A stretch of DNA of 64,000 bases from Bordetella genomosp. 2 (GTDB taxonomy: Bacteria > Pseudomonadota > Gammaproteobacteria > Burkholderiales > Burkholderiaceae_B), in contig NZ_NEVT01000006.1 of NCBI RefSeq assembly GCF_002261345.1, forward strand, positions 372,001-436,000, given 5' to 3'. Of this stretch, positions 8,203 to 16,386 are shown one piece after another; the stretch's first letter is position 1, and each line of letters starts with the position of its first letter. Position numbers and translations under genes: made by a program. The notes beneath the pieces were generated by a model. It was not told where the DNA came from, did not search any database, and worked only from the letters and a program-made list of their open reading frames with translations.

Positions 8203-9254
8203 GCCAGCACTCCCACGGCGCGCCAGGCTTCGCGCACTGCGCGCTGCGTGGCCGCGTCGGCATGGGACGCCTCGATGGTCAACGCGGCGAACGTGGCGAA
8301 ATCGGCGCTGGCCCCCAGCCGCTTGTCCCGCAGCGTGTCGTACCAGACGCGTCCGGCGCGTTCCCAGGCGGGCCCGCCCAGTTCCATGGCGGCCAGGTAG
8401 AACGCCCGATTGGGAATGCCTGAATTGATATGCACGCCGCCGTTGTCGTCTTGCGTATCGAGGTAGTTGTCCATATGCGCCGGCTGCGGGTCCTTGCCCA
8501 GCGCGGGATCGTCGTACGCCGACCCCGGCTGCGCCATGGACCGCAACGCGCGCGCGTTGACCGCCGCGGTGAACAGGCCGGCGCCCACCAGCCAGTCGGC
8601 CTGGTCGGCCATCTGGCCGGCCTGGTGCTGCTTGACCAGCGAGCCGAACACATCGCACAGCGATTCATTCAGCGCGCCGGACTGGCCCTGGTAGCGCAGC
8701 GCCGCCTCGTGGTCGATGACGCCATGGCTCAATTCGTGGCCCACGACATCGACCGCCAGGGTGAACCGGTTGAATATCTCGCCGTCGCCGTCGCCGAACA
8801 CCATCTGCGCGCCGTTCCAGAACGCGTTGTCGTAGTCTTCGCCGTAGTGCACGGTGCCGACCAGCGGCAACCCGGCGTTGTCGATCGAGTGACGCCGGTA
8901 TACCTGCCAGAACAACTGGTAGGTGGCTCCCAGGTGATCGTAGGCTTCGTCGACCGCGGCGTCGCCCGTGGCCGGCTGCCCTTCGGCCCGCGCCAGGATG
9001 CCGGGCAGTTGGGTGCCGTTGCCGGCATTGTGCACGGCGCGGCTCATCTGGCCGGGTGGCAGGGCCTGGACGCCGGGCGCGCCCGCCTTGGCGATGGCGG
9101 CCTGGCTGGCGCGTATACCGCGCTCCTGCTGGTCGATGTGCAGCGTGGCGATGGCTCTCTGGCGGACACGCGGGTTGGCATGGCGGGCCAGGTGGTCCAG
9201 CATATAAGGCGGAATCACGCCAGAGCACCAGGAGTCGGGCATGGGGCGGGACAT
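8199..9254 (-). CDS. Protealysin-type M4 metallopeptidase
   Basis: Zinc endopeptidase of the thermolysin family. The 351-residue product is short for a thermolysin and has no signal peptide. A compact propeptide of about 50 residues contains the PPYML motif characteristic of protealysin-like precursors. The zinc site HELSH lies near residue 175 with the third ligand in NESLCDVFG, and the downstream GGVHINSGIPNRAF carries the usual active-site His. The downstream inhibitor gene overlaps its stop. Proteases of this class are intracellular or leave by non-Sec routes and have been linked to actin cleavage and invasion in Serratia; that role is not shown here. Confidence 0.85.
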   Translation of the reverse strand: MSRPMPDSWCSGVIPPYMLDHLARHANPRVRQRAIATLHIDQQERGIRASQAAIAKAGAPGVQALPPGQMSRAVHNAGNGTQLPGILARAEGQPATGDAAVDEAYDHLGATYQLFWQVYRRHSIDNAGLPLVGTVHYGEDYDNAFWNGAQMVFGDGDGEIFNRFTLAVDVVGHELSHGVIDHEAALRYQGQSGALNESLCDVFGSLVKQHQAGQMADQADWLVGAGLFTAAVNARALRSMAQPGSAYDDPALGKDPQPAHMDNYLDTQDDNGGVHINSGIPNRAFYLAAMELGGPAWERAGRVWYDTLRDKRLGASADFATFAALTIEASHADAATQRAVREAWRAVGVLA

Positions 9255-9363
9255 GAGTAGCCTCCTTCGGGCCGGGATCGGCCGGCCATTGATGAAACCT
9301 TAGCAGAAAAGCATTGCGCGGGTCCTGCCCGAATCATCATGATCCGGCGCTCGGGGAATACCC

Positions 9364-9391
9364 TTGCTATTCACAAAGGATTTGCAATAAT
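9364..9391 (+). promoter_or_regulatory. Sigma-70-like promoter for doxX
   Basis: TTGCTA at 9364-9369 and AATAAT at 9386-9391 are separated by 16 bp and lie about 80 bp before the doxX ATG, in the AT-richest part of the 218-bp gap between the divergent protease and doxX genes. The rest of this gap shows no further feature I can name. Confidence 0.45.
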
Positions 9392-9472
9392 GTCTGCGCT
9401 TGCGGCGCAGGAACTCAACCGGTCCGGCGGGCTCTGATTGCAGGCCATGTTCAACTAACAAGAGAAAATACC

Positions 9473-9878
9473 ATGATCAAATCCGACGATACCGGCAAGC
9501 TCATTCTGCGCCTCAGCCTGGGCATCCTCGTGCTGATGCACGGCCTGATGAAACTCTCCGGCGGGGTCGGCGGCATCTCCGGCATGCTGTCCTCGCATGG
9601 CCTGCCCGGCTTCCTCGCCTATTTCGTCTACGTGGGCGAAGTCATCGGCCCCCCTGCTGGTCATCCTGGGCATCTACAGCCGCCTGGGCGCCCTGTTCAT
9701 TTTCTTGAACATGATCGTGGCCATCCTGCTGGCGCATGCCGGGCAATTGTTCAGCACCAACCAGCAAGGCGGCTGGGCGCTGGAGCTGCAGGGCATGTTC
9801 CTGTTCGGCGCGCTGGCGGTGGCGTTCATGGGCGCGGGCCGCTTCAGCCTGGGTGGATCCGGCGGGCGCTGGAACTGA
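9473..9878 (+). pseudogene. DoxX family membrane protein, frameshifted in a C6 run
   Basis: DoxX proteins are four-helix membrane proteins of about 130-150 residues tied to redox or thiol stress. The N-terminal half (GKLILRLSLGILVLMHGLMK to YVGEVIGP) reads from 9473. The C-terminal half (LLVILGIYSRLGALFIFLNM to the stop at 9878) lies in the +1-shifted frame. The break coincides with six Cs at 9649-9654; five Cs would restore one continuous protein of about 134 residues. The shifted frame runs only to 9904 and does not resemble DoxX. This could be a fixed mutation, slippage-based phase variation, or a sequencing error. Confidence 0.8.
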
Positions 9879-9897
9879 GCGACGCCGCATGTCCGGC

Positions 9898-9935
9898 AAT
9901 GTAGACGGGGCCGCTGGAGCGGCCCCGTCTACATT
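9898..9935. terminator. Perfect 18-bp-stem hairpin after doxX
   Basis: Bases 9898-9915 and 9918-9935 are exact reverse complements around a 2-base centre, with a GC-rich core (GACGGGGCCGCT). It starts 20 bp after the doxX stop and ends 75 bp before the peroxiredoxin ATG. There is no T run on the right side, so termination is likely but not certain. Confidence 0.65.
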
Positions 9936-10009
9936 GGTGCTAGCATGAATCTGCTTGCTTGCCGGACGAGCCGCCGACCGGCGGCGCCGGCCATTCACGG
10001 AGAGGCATC

Positions 10010-10564
10010 ATGAAACATCCCCTGGCCATCATCGCATTCGCCGCCATGCTGGCAGCCCCGGCTGCAGCGCGCGCCGAACTGCCGGCCGGCGCGCCGGCGC
10101 CGGATTTCTCCACCCAGGCATCCCTGGGCGGCAATGTATTCACGTTCAAGCTGGCGCAGGCGCTGGCCCAGGGGCCGGTGGTGCTGTATTTCTACCCGGC
10201 CGCGTTCACCCAGGGCTGCACGATAGAGGCCCGCAACTTCGCCGAGGCCACCGACGACTACAAGGCGCTGGGCGCCACTGTCATCGGCGTGTCGGCCGAC
10301 GATATCGAGACACTGAAGAAGTTCTCGGTCAGCGAGTGCCGCGGCAAGTTCGCCGTGGCGGCCGATGGCGACCAGGCCATCATGAAGGCCTACGACGCCG
10401 TGCATGACCGCCGGCCCGACTATGCCAAGCGCGTATCGTATGTGATCTCGCCGGACGGCAAGATCATTTATTCGTACACCGACATGAGCCCCGACCGCCA
10501 TGTGGCCAACACGCTGCAGGCGCTGCGCGACTGGCGCGCCGGGCACCCGCAGGCCCGGCGCTGA
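10010..10564 (+). CDS. Exported peroxiredoxin (AhpC/TSA, BCP-like)
   Basis: Thiol peroxidase that reduces hydrogen peroxide or organic peroxides. The 184-residue product has a clear Sec signal (hydrophobic core to about residue 23, AARAE cleavage region), so it works in the periplasm. The peroxidatic Cys is in FYPAAFTQGCT. The Cys that BCP proteins often have five residues later is an Arg here (GCTIEAR). Another Cys occurs in SVSECRGKF and may resolve the sulfenic acid, or the enzyme may be 1-Cys. The start at 10010 is preceded by GGAGAGGCATC, a reasonable ribosome site. Confidence 0.88.
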   Translation: MKHPLAIIAFAAMLAAPAAARAELPAGAPAPDFSTQASLGGNVFTFKLAQALAQGPVVLYFYPAAFTQGCTIEARNFAEATDDYKALGATVIGVSADDIETLKKFSVSECRGKFAVAADGDQAIMKAYDAVHDRRPDYAKRVSYVISPDGKIIYSYTDMSPDRHVANTLQALRDWRAGHPQARR

Positions 10565-10579
10565 CCCGGCCCTTGCCCG

Positions 10580-10939
10580 TCAGGCGGCGGACGGCAGGAT
10601 CTCCAGCACGCGTTCGGCGGGCCGGCACAAGCGGGCGCCCTGCTCCGTCACCACGAACGGCCGGTTGATCAGGATGGGATTGTCGACCATGGCGTCGAGC
10701 AGGTCGTCGTCGCTCACGCCGGCCGCGTCCAGGCCCAGCTCTTGGTACAGCGACTCCTTGGTGCGCACGGCTTCGCGCACGCTCAGGCCCGACTGCTGGA
10801 TCAGCCCGGCCAGCGTCTGGCGCGACGGCGGCGATTTCAGGTATTCGATGATGGTGGGTTCGATCCCGGCGTCGCGGATCATCTGCAGCACGTTTCGCGA
10901 CGTGCTGCAGCGCGGGTTGTGATAGATGGTGGCAGACAT
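10580..10939 (-). CDS. arsC: Arsenate reductase (glutaredoxin-type ArsC family)
   Basis: The 119-residue thioredoxin-fold protein starts MSATIYHNPRCSTSRNVL, with the catalytic Cys in HNPRCSTSR. It continues with the family segment NPILINRPFVV and a downstream Arg for oxyanion binding. Such proteins use glutathione and glutaredoxin to reduce arsenate to arsenite. No other ars genes are nearby, so its role may be general. The start at 10939 removes seven weak upstream codons of a longer ORF and is preceded by a purine-rich site. It is convergent with the peroxiredoxin gene. Confidence 0.88.
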   Translation of the reverse strand: MSATIYHNPRCSTSRNVLQMIRDAGIEPTIIEYLKSPPSRQTLAGLIQQSGLSVREAVRTKESLYQELGLDAAGVSDDDLLDAMVDNPILINRPFVVTEQGARLCRPAERVLEILPSAA

Positions 10940-11009
10940 GCGTACTCCTTTCCCAAACACCGACAGTCTACCCGCTGGCGCCCCGCGCGGGGGCCCTCGG
11001 CGGCGGGTC

Positions 11010-12458
11010 TCAACTGAAAGGCCAGACCGTCGGGTGCGTGCCCGGCGGGACCGATGGCCGCACCCAGCGCGCCGGTGTCAGCGAGAACTGCGCGGCATGC
11101 CGCACGGCCGCCATTTGCCCGAAACCGGATGGGCCCGACTCCAGGAAAGGCTCGATGGGCGGCATGCGGCACTGCAGCCCGCCCGGCACCCGCCCCAGCG
11201 AGCGCAGCCAGCGCGCCGTCTGCGCCAGCGATACGCGCACGTGCCACGATCCGCCTTCGGTGGCCTGGCGCGCCAGCGCGACCTGCGCGCCGAAGGCCAT
11301 CAGGTAGCCCGAGGCGTGGTCCAGTATCTGCACCGGCATGGGCTTGGGCGCCAGGCTGCCGGCGGCCCGCGCCTCGGCATGATTGAAGCCCGTGGCCGTC
11401 TGGACCAGCGAATCGAACCCGCGGCGCCGCGCCCAGGGTCCGCTGTCGCCATAGGCGGACAAGGATACGTAGACGATGCCTGGCCGCATGCGCGCCACTT
11501 CCTCGGGGCCGAATCCCAGCGCCGCGAGCGCGCCCGGCCGGTAGCCCTGCACGAAGAGATGGGCGCTGCGCAGCAGGTTGCTCAGCGCGATGCGCCCTTC
11601 GGCCGTTTCGAGGTCGGCGTGGACGGACAGCTTGCCGCGGCTGGTCTCGGCGATGGTCTCGATGTTCGGCAGGTGCGGCGAATTCACCAGCATGACATCG
11701 GCGCCGTAGGCGGCCAGGGCGCGGCCGCACACCGGCCCGGCAATGATGCGGGTCAGGTCCAGCACGCGGATGTCTTTCAACGGGCGCGCGTCGTGCCCGT
11801 ACCGGGGCAGCGGCCGCGGATCGGCCTCGCCGATCCGTTCGACGCTCAACACGGGCTGGCCGGCCAGCGCCAGCCCTTGCGGATGGCGGTCCCATTCATC
11901 GAAGCTGCGCATTGCCGTCACCACCAGGCCGGCCTGGGCCGCCTGCTCTTCGAAATCGAGCGCGCGCCAGCGCGAGAGCGCCTGCTCGACCGCCTGGCGC
12001 GAGGTCTCCGGCCCGGTGGGGCAGCCCAGCAGCGCCAGCGCGCCGTCGCGATGGTGGGCGAAATTGGCGTGGATGCGCACCCAGCCGCCGTCGCCGCACG
12101 GGTAGACGCCGGTGATCTTGTCGTGCACGTCGGGCGCCACGCCGTCGAGGGTGAAATAGCTGCGGCATTCCTGCGCCGCGTGCAGCATGTCGAGCGCCAC
12201 GCGCTGGCGCGCGCCGCCGCGCAGATGCCAGAGTTCGGCCGCCGCGAGCGCCGCCGCCGCCATGCTGGTCTGGGCCGCCGTGCCGACGGCGAACGACGAC
12301 GGCAGCACCGGCTCGGCGCCGGACAGGTCGATGTAGTCCATCGACTCGTCCGGCATGTCGAGCGAGCGCCACAGGCTCTGCAGCGCATCGCGCGCGGTCT
12401 TGCTGTCGTGGGGTTGGCCGGCGGGGATGGCCGGGCGCGAGTCCGTCAGGTTTTCCAT
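11010..12458 (-). CDS. CoA-transferase family III (CaiB/BaiF-type) protein
   Basis: The 482-residue protein carries the family III CoA-transferase signature in its second half: RVLDLTRIIAGPVCGRAL, AAYGADVMLVNSP, RGKLSVHADL and GFGPEEVARMRPGIVYVSLS. The N-terminal half contains a second, more diverged CaiB-like region, so it resembles the long form of the family. These enzymes move CoA between acids by a covalent aspartyl-CoA intermediate. No acyl-CoA dehydrogenase or hydratase is adjacent, so substrate and pathway cannot be assigned. The start MENLTDSRP at 12458 was chosen over the longer ORF, whose extra codons lie in a hairpin-rich spacer. Confidence 0.84.
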   Translation of the reverse strand: MENLTDSRPAIPAGQPHDSKTARDALQSLWRSLDMPDESMDYIDLSGAEPVLPSSFAVGTAAQTSMAAAALAAAELWHLRGGARQRVALDMLHAAQECRSYFTLDGVAPDVHDKITGVYPCGDGGWVRIHANFAHHRDGALALLGCPTGPETSRQAVEQALSRWRALDFEEQAAQAGLVVTAMRSFDEWDRHPQGLALAGQPVLSVERIGEADPRPLPRYGHDARPLKDIRVLDLTRIIAGPVCGRALAAYGADVMLVNSPHLPNIETIAETSRGKLSVHADLETAEGRIALSNLLRSAHLFVQGYRPGALAALGFGPEEVARMRPGIVYVSLSAYGDSGPWARRRGFDSLVQTATGFNHAEARAAGSLAPKPMPVQILDHASGYLMAFGAQVALARQATEGGSWHVRVSLAQTARWLRSLGRVPGGLQCRMPPIEPFLESGPSGFGQMAAVRHAAQFSLTPARWVRPSVPPGTHPTVWPFS

Positions 12459-12560
12459 ATCGTCCAGGGTCGGTTTCGCCCAGATTACAGAGCCCCCGCG
12501 GCACTGCGTCAATATCCGGGTCGCGCCGGCATGCGCCGGCGTCACATCTACTTGTAGCTT

Positions 12561-12893
12561 TTACATCTGCCCGGCCCGGTCGAGCCGTTTCAGGAAGACC
12601 TGCAACTCCTTGACGACCTGCTGGTCGCCGCGCGCCTGGGCGGCGTTGCTGCCCGCCTCCCACGCGGCCCGCGCGCCCGCCAGGTCGCCCTGCCCCTGCA
12701 AAGCCTTGCCCAGCCACTTCCAGGCCACCGAATAGCCCGGATCGAACGCCAGCGCCGCGCGCAGATGGGGGACCGCGGTGGCATAGTCCTCCTGCTCGGC
12801 ATAGGCCTTGCCCAGCGAAAAACGCAGCAGCAGATTGTCCTGGCCCTTGGCCAGCATGGCTTGGAGTCGCTCGATCAGATCGTTCATGTCCAT
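12561..12893 (-). CDS. Small tetratricopeptide-repeat protein
   Basis: The roughly 110-residue cytoplasmic protein starts MDMNDLIERLQAMLAKG and contains at least two TPR-like helical pairs (LLRFSLGKAYAEQEDYATA and AWKWLGKALQGQGDLAGA). TPR units mediate protein contacts; no enzymatic motif is present. ATG at 12893 and 12887 are both possible. It is encoded alone, divergent from the DUF1800 gene. A GC-rich hairpin (CGCCGGC-ATGC-GCCGGCG, 12524-12541) follows its stop and could terminate it, though without a T run. Confidence 0.75.
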   Translation of the reverse strand: MDMNDLIERLQAMLAKGQDNLLLRFSLGKAYAEQEDYATAVPHLRAALAFDPGYSVAWKWLGKALQGQGDLAGARAAWEAGSNAAQARGDQQVVKELQVFLKRLDRAGQM

Positions 12894-12975
12894 ACTGAAT
12901 TGTGGTCTTATAGACTCATGATAGATCAGCATGCCGCCTGCTGCCGTGCGAAAGCAACTGTTTCCGGGAGTATCA

Positions 12976-14589
12976 ATGGGGCTTGAGACGAAATTCCGCC
13001 GTGGTAGGCTGACGAAATGCCAGTTTGTGACGAGCTACGCGAGTTTGTCGATCGTGCGAAATTTTCTGCTTCTTCTTTGCGCCTCTCTACTTTTTCCATT
13101 TGTCCCTGCATCTGGACTGGCCGCACAGAGTCGGGACATTGACTTGCCTCTTCCCGCTCTGGTGGATCGGCTGACATGGGGAGCCACTTCCGCTGAATTG
13201 GCACAGGCGCGCCAACTGGGTGCACGCAAATACATTCTGAAGCAGCTCAAACCAGATCCCAGCGCAACACTGCCCGAGCCAGTACGGCGGCACATTAGCG
13301 CACTATCGATCTCGAAGCTTTCAGCTCAAGATGCGTTGATCGGGGTGCGGCGCTACCAAGTTCAAGTCAATCTCATGCCGGACGGCCCCCAAAAAACTGA
13401 GGGTCTCAAGGAAGTTAGGAGAAAAACTCGCGCTCGACTCCAGGAAGCAGCACAACGCGCGACTTGGCGCGCCCTTTACTCGCCGAATCAGCTGCACGAG
13501 CAGATGAGTTGGTTTTGGTTCAACCATTTCAATATATACGGCGACAAAGGCTTGGTCGGTGCCGTAATAGATGATTACGAAGATCGTGCGATTCGTCCCT
13601 ATGCTCTAGGGAAATTTCGGGATTTGCTCGAGGCCACCATGAGGTCTCCCGCCATGCTCATTTATCTTGACAATCAGCGCAACCGTCATGAGCAGGTCAA
13701 TGAAAACTATGCACGCGAACTCATGGAGCTGCACACTCTAGGGCTGCAAGGAGGATACACCCAAAAAGATGTACAGGAACTGGCGCGCATACTGACTGGT
13801 ATGGGCGTGCTCTACAACAAGCAGCCGCCACGTTTATCCTCAGATTTAAGCAAACAGCTGGTGCATCAAGGGGCGTTCCTATTCAACCCTGCTCAACATG
13901 ATTTCGGCACCAAGAACTTCCTCGGGCAGCAGATCAAAGGCGAAGGATATCAAGAGATAAAGCGAGCGATTGACATCTTGTCTCGCCACCCTGCAACCGC
14001 CCGCCATATCAGCACGAAGCTAGCCGAGTTTTTTGTGGCTGACGACCCGCCCAGAGCTTTAATCGACACCATGGCCAAGACATTTCAGTCTAGCGATGGC
14101 GATATCGCTGCCACTTTGCAGACGATGTTTTTCTCAGAAGCTTTCGCCGAATCGCTGGAAGCAGGGAAATTCAAGGACCCAGTGCATTACACCTACTCAG
14201 CTTTACGGCTTGCTTATGCCAATCTTCCGCCACTCACCCGTGCCGATATAGTCAACGATTGGCTGCAACGCATGGGCCAACCATGGTATGGACGTTTGAC
14301 ACCCGACGGTTACCCCCTGGCCCGCTCAGATTGGTCGGGCTCTGGACAAATGGTGGTGCGCTTCGATCTGGCTCGGCAAATTGCCTCTACTTATCAAGTC
14401 TTCTATCGAGCCAAAAATAAGAAAACTGTAGTCGCTTTGCCAGCACTACCGAGACTGCTCGACACTTATGGGGAGAGTGGTTTGTTCCAAGATCTCTCGC
14501 CCGCGACCCGGCAGGTAGTTAGCCAAGCCGAAACGGATCAGGCAGCCAATATGTACCTGCTCGCTTCACCCGAATTCATGCTCCACTGA
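12976..14589 (+). CDS. DUF1800 family exported protein
   Basis: The 537-residue protein has an N-terminal hydrophobic segment (NFLLLLCASLLFPFVPASG, about residues 29-47) read as a signal peptide. The conserved DUF1800 core includes DRLTWGAT, MSWFWFNHFNIY, VNENYARELMELHTLG, LGQQIKGEGYQEI and the C-terminal YLLASPEF. Function of the family is unknown; it is almost always paired with DUF1501, as here (24 bp downstream). The start at 12976 follows GGGAG. Base and codon use is visibly more AT-rich than in the flanking genes (for example AGG, AGA and TTA codons), suggesting horizontal acquisition. Confidence 0.85.
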   Translation: MGLETKFRRGRLTKCQFVTSYASLSIVRNFLLLLCASLLFPFVPASGLAAQSRDIDLPLPALVDRLTWGATSAELAQARQLGARKYILKQLKPDPSATLPEPVRRHISALSISKLSAQDALIGVRRYQVQVNLMPDGPQKTEGLKEVRRKTRARLQEAAQRATWRALYSPNQLHEQMSWFWFNHFNIYGDKGLVGAVIDDYEDRAIRPYALGKFRDLLEATMRSPAMLIYLDNQRNRHEQVNENYARELMELHTLGLQGGYTQKDVQELARILTGMGVLYNKQPPRLSSDLSKQLVHQGAFLFNPAQHDFGTKNFLGQQIKGEGYQEIKRAIDILSRHPATARHISTKLAEFFVADDPPRALIDTMAKTFQSSDGDIAATLQTMFFSEAFAESLEAGKFKDPVHYTYSALRLAYANLPPLTRADIVNDWLQRMGQPWYGRLTPDGYPLARSDWSGSGQMVVRFDLARQIASTYQVFYRAKNKKTVVALPALPRLLDTYGESGLFQDLSPATRQVVSQAETDQAANMYLLASPEFMLH

Positions 14590-14612
14590 GCATGTAACGA
14601 GGATATTCCATC

Positions 14613-15806
14613 ATGCAACGACGCACTGTCCTTAAACTCGCCGCGATTGCTCCACTGAGCCTGGGGGTCACTCGTCTTTTTGCAGCATCCGTCGATACGC
14701 CACGTCTGCTCATCGTGTTCATGCGCGGTGCCTATGACTGCAACAGCCTATTGGTGCCCGTATCCAGCGATTTTTATTACGAAGTTCGTCCCAACATCGC
14801 TATCGACAAGCCGGGAAACGGTGCTAACTCTGCTTTGTCGCTCACCGACGGCTGGGGACTGCATCCAGCCATGGCTGAGACCTTGTTGCCTCTTTATAAT
14901 TCCAAAGAACTCGCATTCGTTCCCTTTGCGGGCACTGATGATCTAACCCGAAGCCATTTCGACACGCAAAATGGTATCGAACTTGGCCGACCCGGCAAAA
15001 TCGACAACCGCTATCGATCCGGTTTTCTGAACCGGTTGGCTCAGATTCTCACAAAAGACAGCGCACGACCCGTCTCTTTTACGAGCGACCTTCCACAGAT
15101 CTGGCGAGGCGACTACCGAGTTCCGAACGTCGATTTGGGAGGATCGCGCGAGCAATCTGTTATGTCCCAGAATGATGCCCGTGCTATCCAGTCTATGTAT
15201 CGTGACACTGACTTGAGCGGAGTTGTAGCCGAAGGTATCGAACTCAACACCATGGCGCAGCACGATTTCATCGAAGAAATGAATCGCGCAAACGGGCAGG
15301 CAATGGCCACCGATCAACTCGAGCGCGAAGCCGCCCGAGTCGGCCGTTTTATGGCAGATCGCTACAACCTTGGTTTCATCGATGTAGGCGGGTGGGACAC
15401 TCACGTTGGCCAAGGTGCTGCAGAGGGCTTTCTCGCCAACAAGCTCGCTCAGTTAAGCCGCGCCCTTGTTTCTTACAAAAACGCGCTTGGCAGCGCTTGG
15501 CGCGACACCACAGTGGTTGTTATCAGCGAGTTCGGGCGCACATTCCGCGAGAATGGCAACAAGGGCACCGATCATGGGCACGGCACGGTCTATTGGGTGC
15601 TGGGTGGCAACGTGCAAGGCGGCCGCATCGCCGGACGCCAGGTGGACGTACGCCGCGAAACCCTGTTCCAGGACCGCGACTACCCAGTTTTGAACGACTA
15701 CCGCGCCTTGTTTGCAGGCCTCTTCAGCCGCCTATACGGACTCGATGCCAAACGACTGGACCAGATTTTCCCTGGCGTGCGCGCACAGGACTTGAACCTG
15801 GTCTAG
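14613..15806 (+). CDS. DUF1501 family exported protein
   Basis: The 397-residue protein begins MQRRTVLKLAAIAPLSLG, a twin-arginine-like signal. It has DUF1501 features of the alkaline-phosphatase superfamily: MRGAYDCNSLLVPV, RSHFDTQNGIELG, VGGWDTHVGQG and the metal-site region SEFGRTFRENG followed by TDHGHGTVYWVLGG. It is probably a periplasmic metal-dependent hydrolase or binding protein working with the DUF1800 product. Most of the gene shares the AT-richer composition of its partner, but from about 15,590 to the stop the sequence returns to the GC-rich local style, a change within one continuous reading frame. Confidence 0.86.
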   Translation: MQRRTVLKLAAIAPLSLGVTRLFAASVDTPRLLIVFMRGAYDCNSLLVPVSSDFYYEVRPNIAIDKPGNGANSALSLTDGWGLHPAMAETLLPLYNSKELAFVPFAGTDDLTRSHFDTQNGIELGRPGKIDNRYRSGFLNRLAQILTKDSARPVSFTSDLPQIWRGDYRVPNVDLGGSREQSVMSQNDARAIQSMYRDTDLSGVVAEGIELNTMAQHDFIEEMNRANGQAMATDQLEREAARVGRFMADRYNLGFIDVGGWDTHVGQGAAEGFLANKLAQLSRALVSYKNALGSAWRDTTVVVISEFGRTFRENGNKGTDHGHGTVYWVLGGNVQGGRIAGRQVDVRRETLFQDRDYPVLNDYRALFAGLFSRLYGLDAKRLDQIFPGVRAQDLNLV

Positions 15807-15888
15807 TCGCGGTGGCCGCGGCGCTACACTCAGGTTGACGGGCTGCCCGACGCCACCACCGGCAGCCCCGCTACAGGAGGTGCGCGCC

Positions 15889-16380
15889 ATGAACACGATC
15901 TACGATTTTTCCGCTCCCGACATCAATGGGGTCGAGCGTTCGCTCGACGAATTCCGCGGCCAGGTGCTGCTGGTGGTGAACGTCGCGTCGCAATGCGGTT
16001 TCACGCCGCAGTATGCGGGGCTGGAGGCGCTCTATCGCGACTACCATCCGGCTGGCCTGACCGTGCTGGGCTTCCCGTGCAACCAGTTCGGCCACCAGGA
16101 GCCCGGCGACGAGGCCGCGATCCGGGACTTCTGCAGCACGCAGTATGGCGTCACGTTTCCCATGTTCGCCAAGCTTGACGTCAACGGCCCGGAGGCCCAC
16201 CCGCTGTACCGCTGGCTCAAGGGCGAAAAGCCCGGCGTGCTGGGCACCGAGGCCATCAAGTGGAACTTCACCAAGTTCCTGGTGGGCCGCGACGGCCAGG
16301 TGATCAAGCGCTATGCGCCCACCGACAAGCCGTCGGCCCTGAAGGACGACATTCTGCGCGCCTGCGAAACGCCCGCCTGA
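15889..16380 (+). CDS. Glutathione peroxidase family protein (cysteine type)
   Basis: Peroxidase of the GPx/BtuE group, 163 residues and cytoplasmic. The catalytic Cys is in NVASQCGFTPQY; the Gln (FPCNQFGHQEPG) and Trp (KWNFTKFLV) of the catalytic site are present. Bacterial members with Cys instead of selenocysteine usually take electrons from thioredoxin. AGGAGG precedes the ATG with good spacing, which decides this start over the longer upstream frame. It is convergent with the AsnC/Lrp regulator gene. Confidence 0.93.
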   Translation: MNTIYDFSAPDINGVERSLDEFRGQVLLVVNVASQCGFTPQYAGLEALYRDYHPAGLTVLGFPCNQFGHQEPGDEAAIRDFCSTQYGVTFPMFAKLDVNGPEAHPLYRWLKGEKPGVLGTEAIKWNFTKFLVGRDGQVIKRYAPTDKPSALKDDILRACETPA

Positions 16381-16386
16381 ACCGCG

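Noticed and set aside
8430-9260. Plus-strand open frame opposite the protealysin gene
   Set aside because: Shadow frame; the minus-strand gene has the HELSH zinc site, propeptide motif and coupled inhibitor.
12524-12541. CGCCGGC-ATGC-GCCGGCG hairpin after the TPR gene
   Set aside because: Good stem but no T run, and similar GC hairpins arise easily in this genome; mentioned with the TPR gene but not called a terminator.
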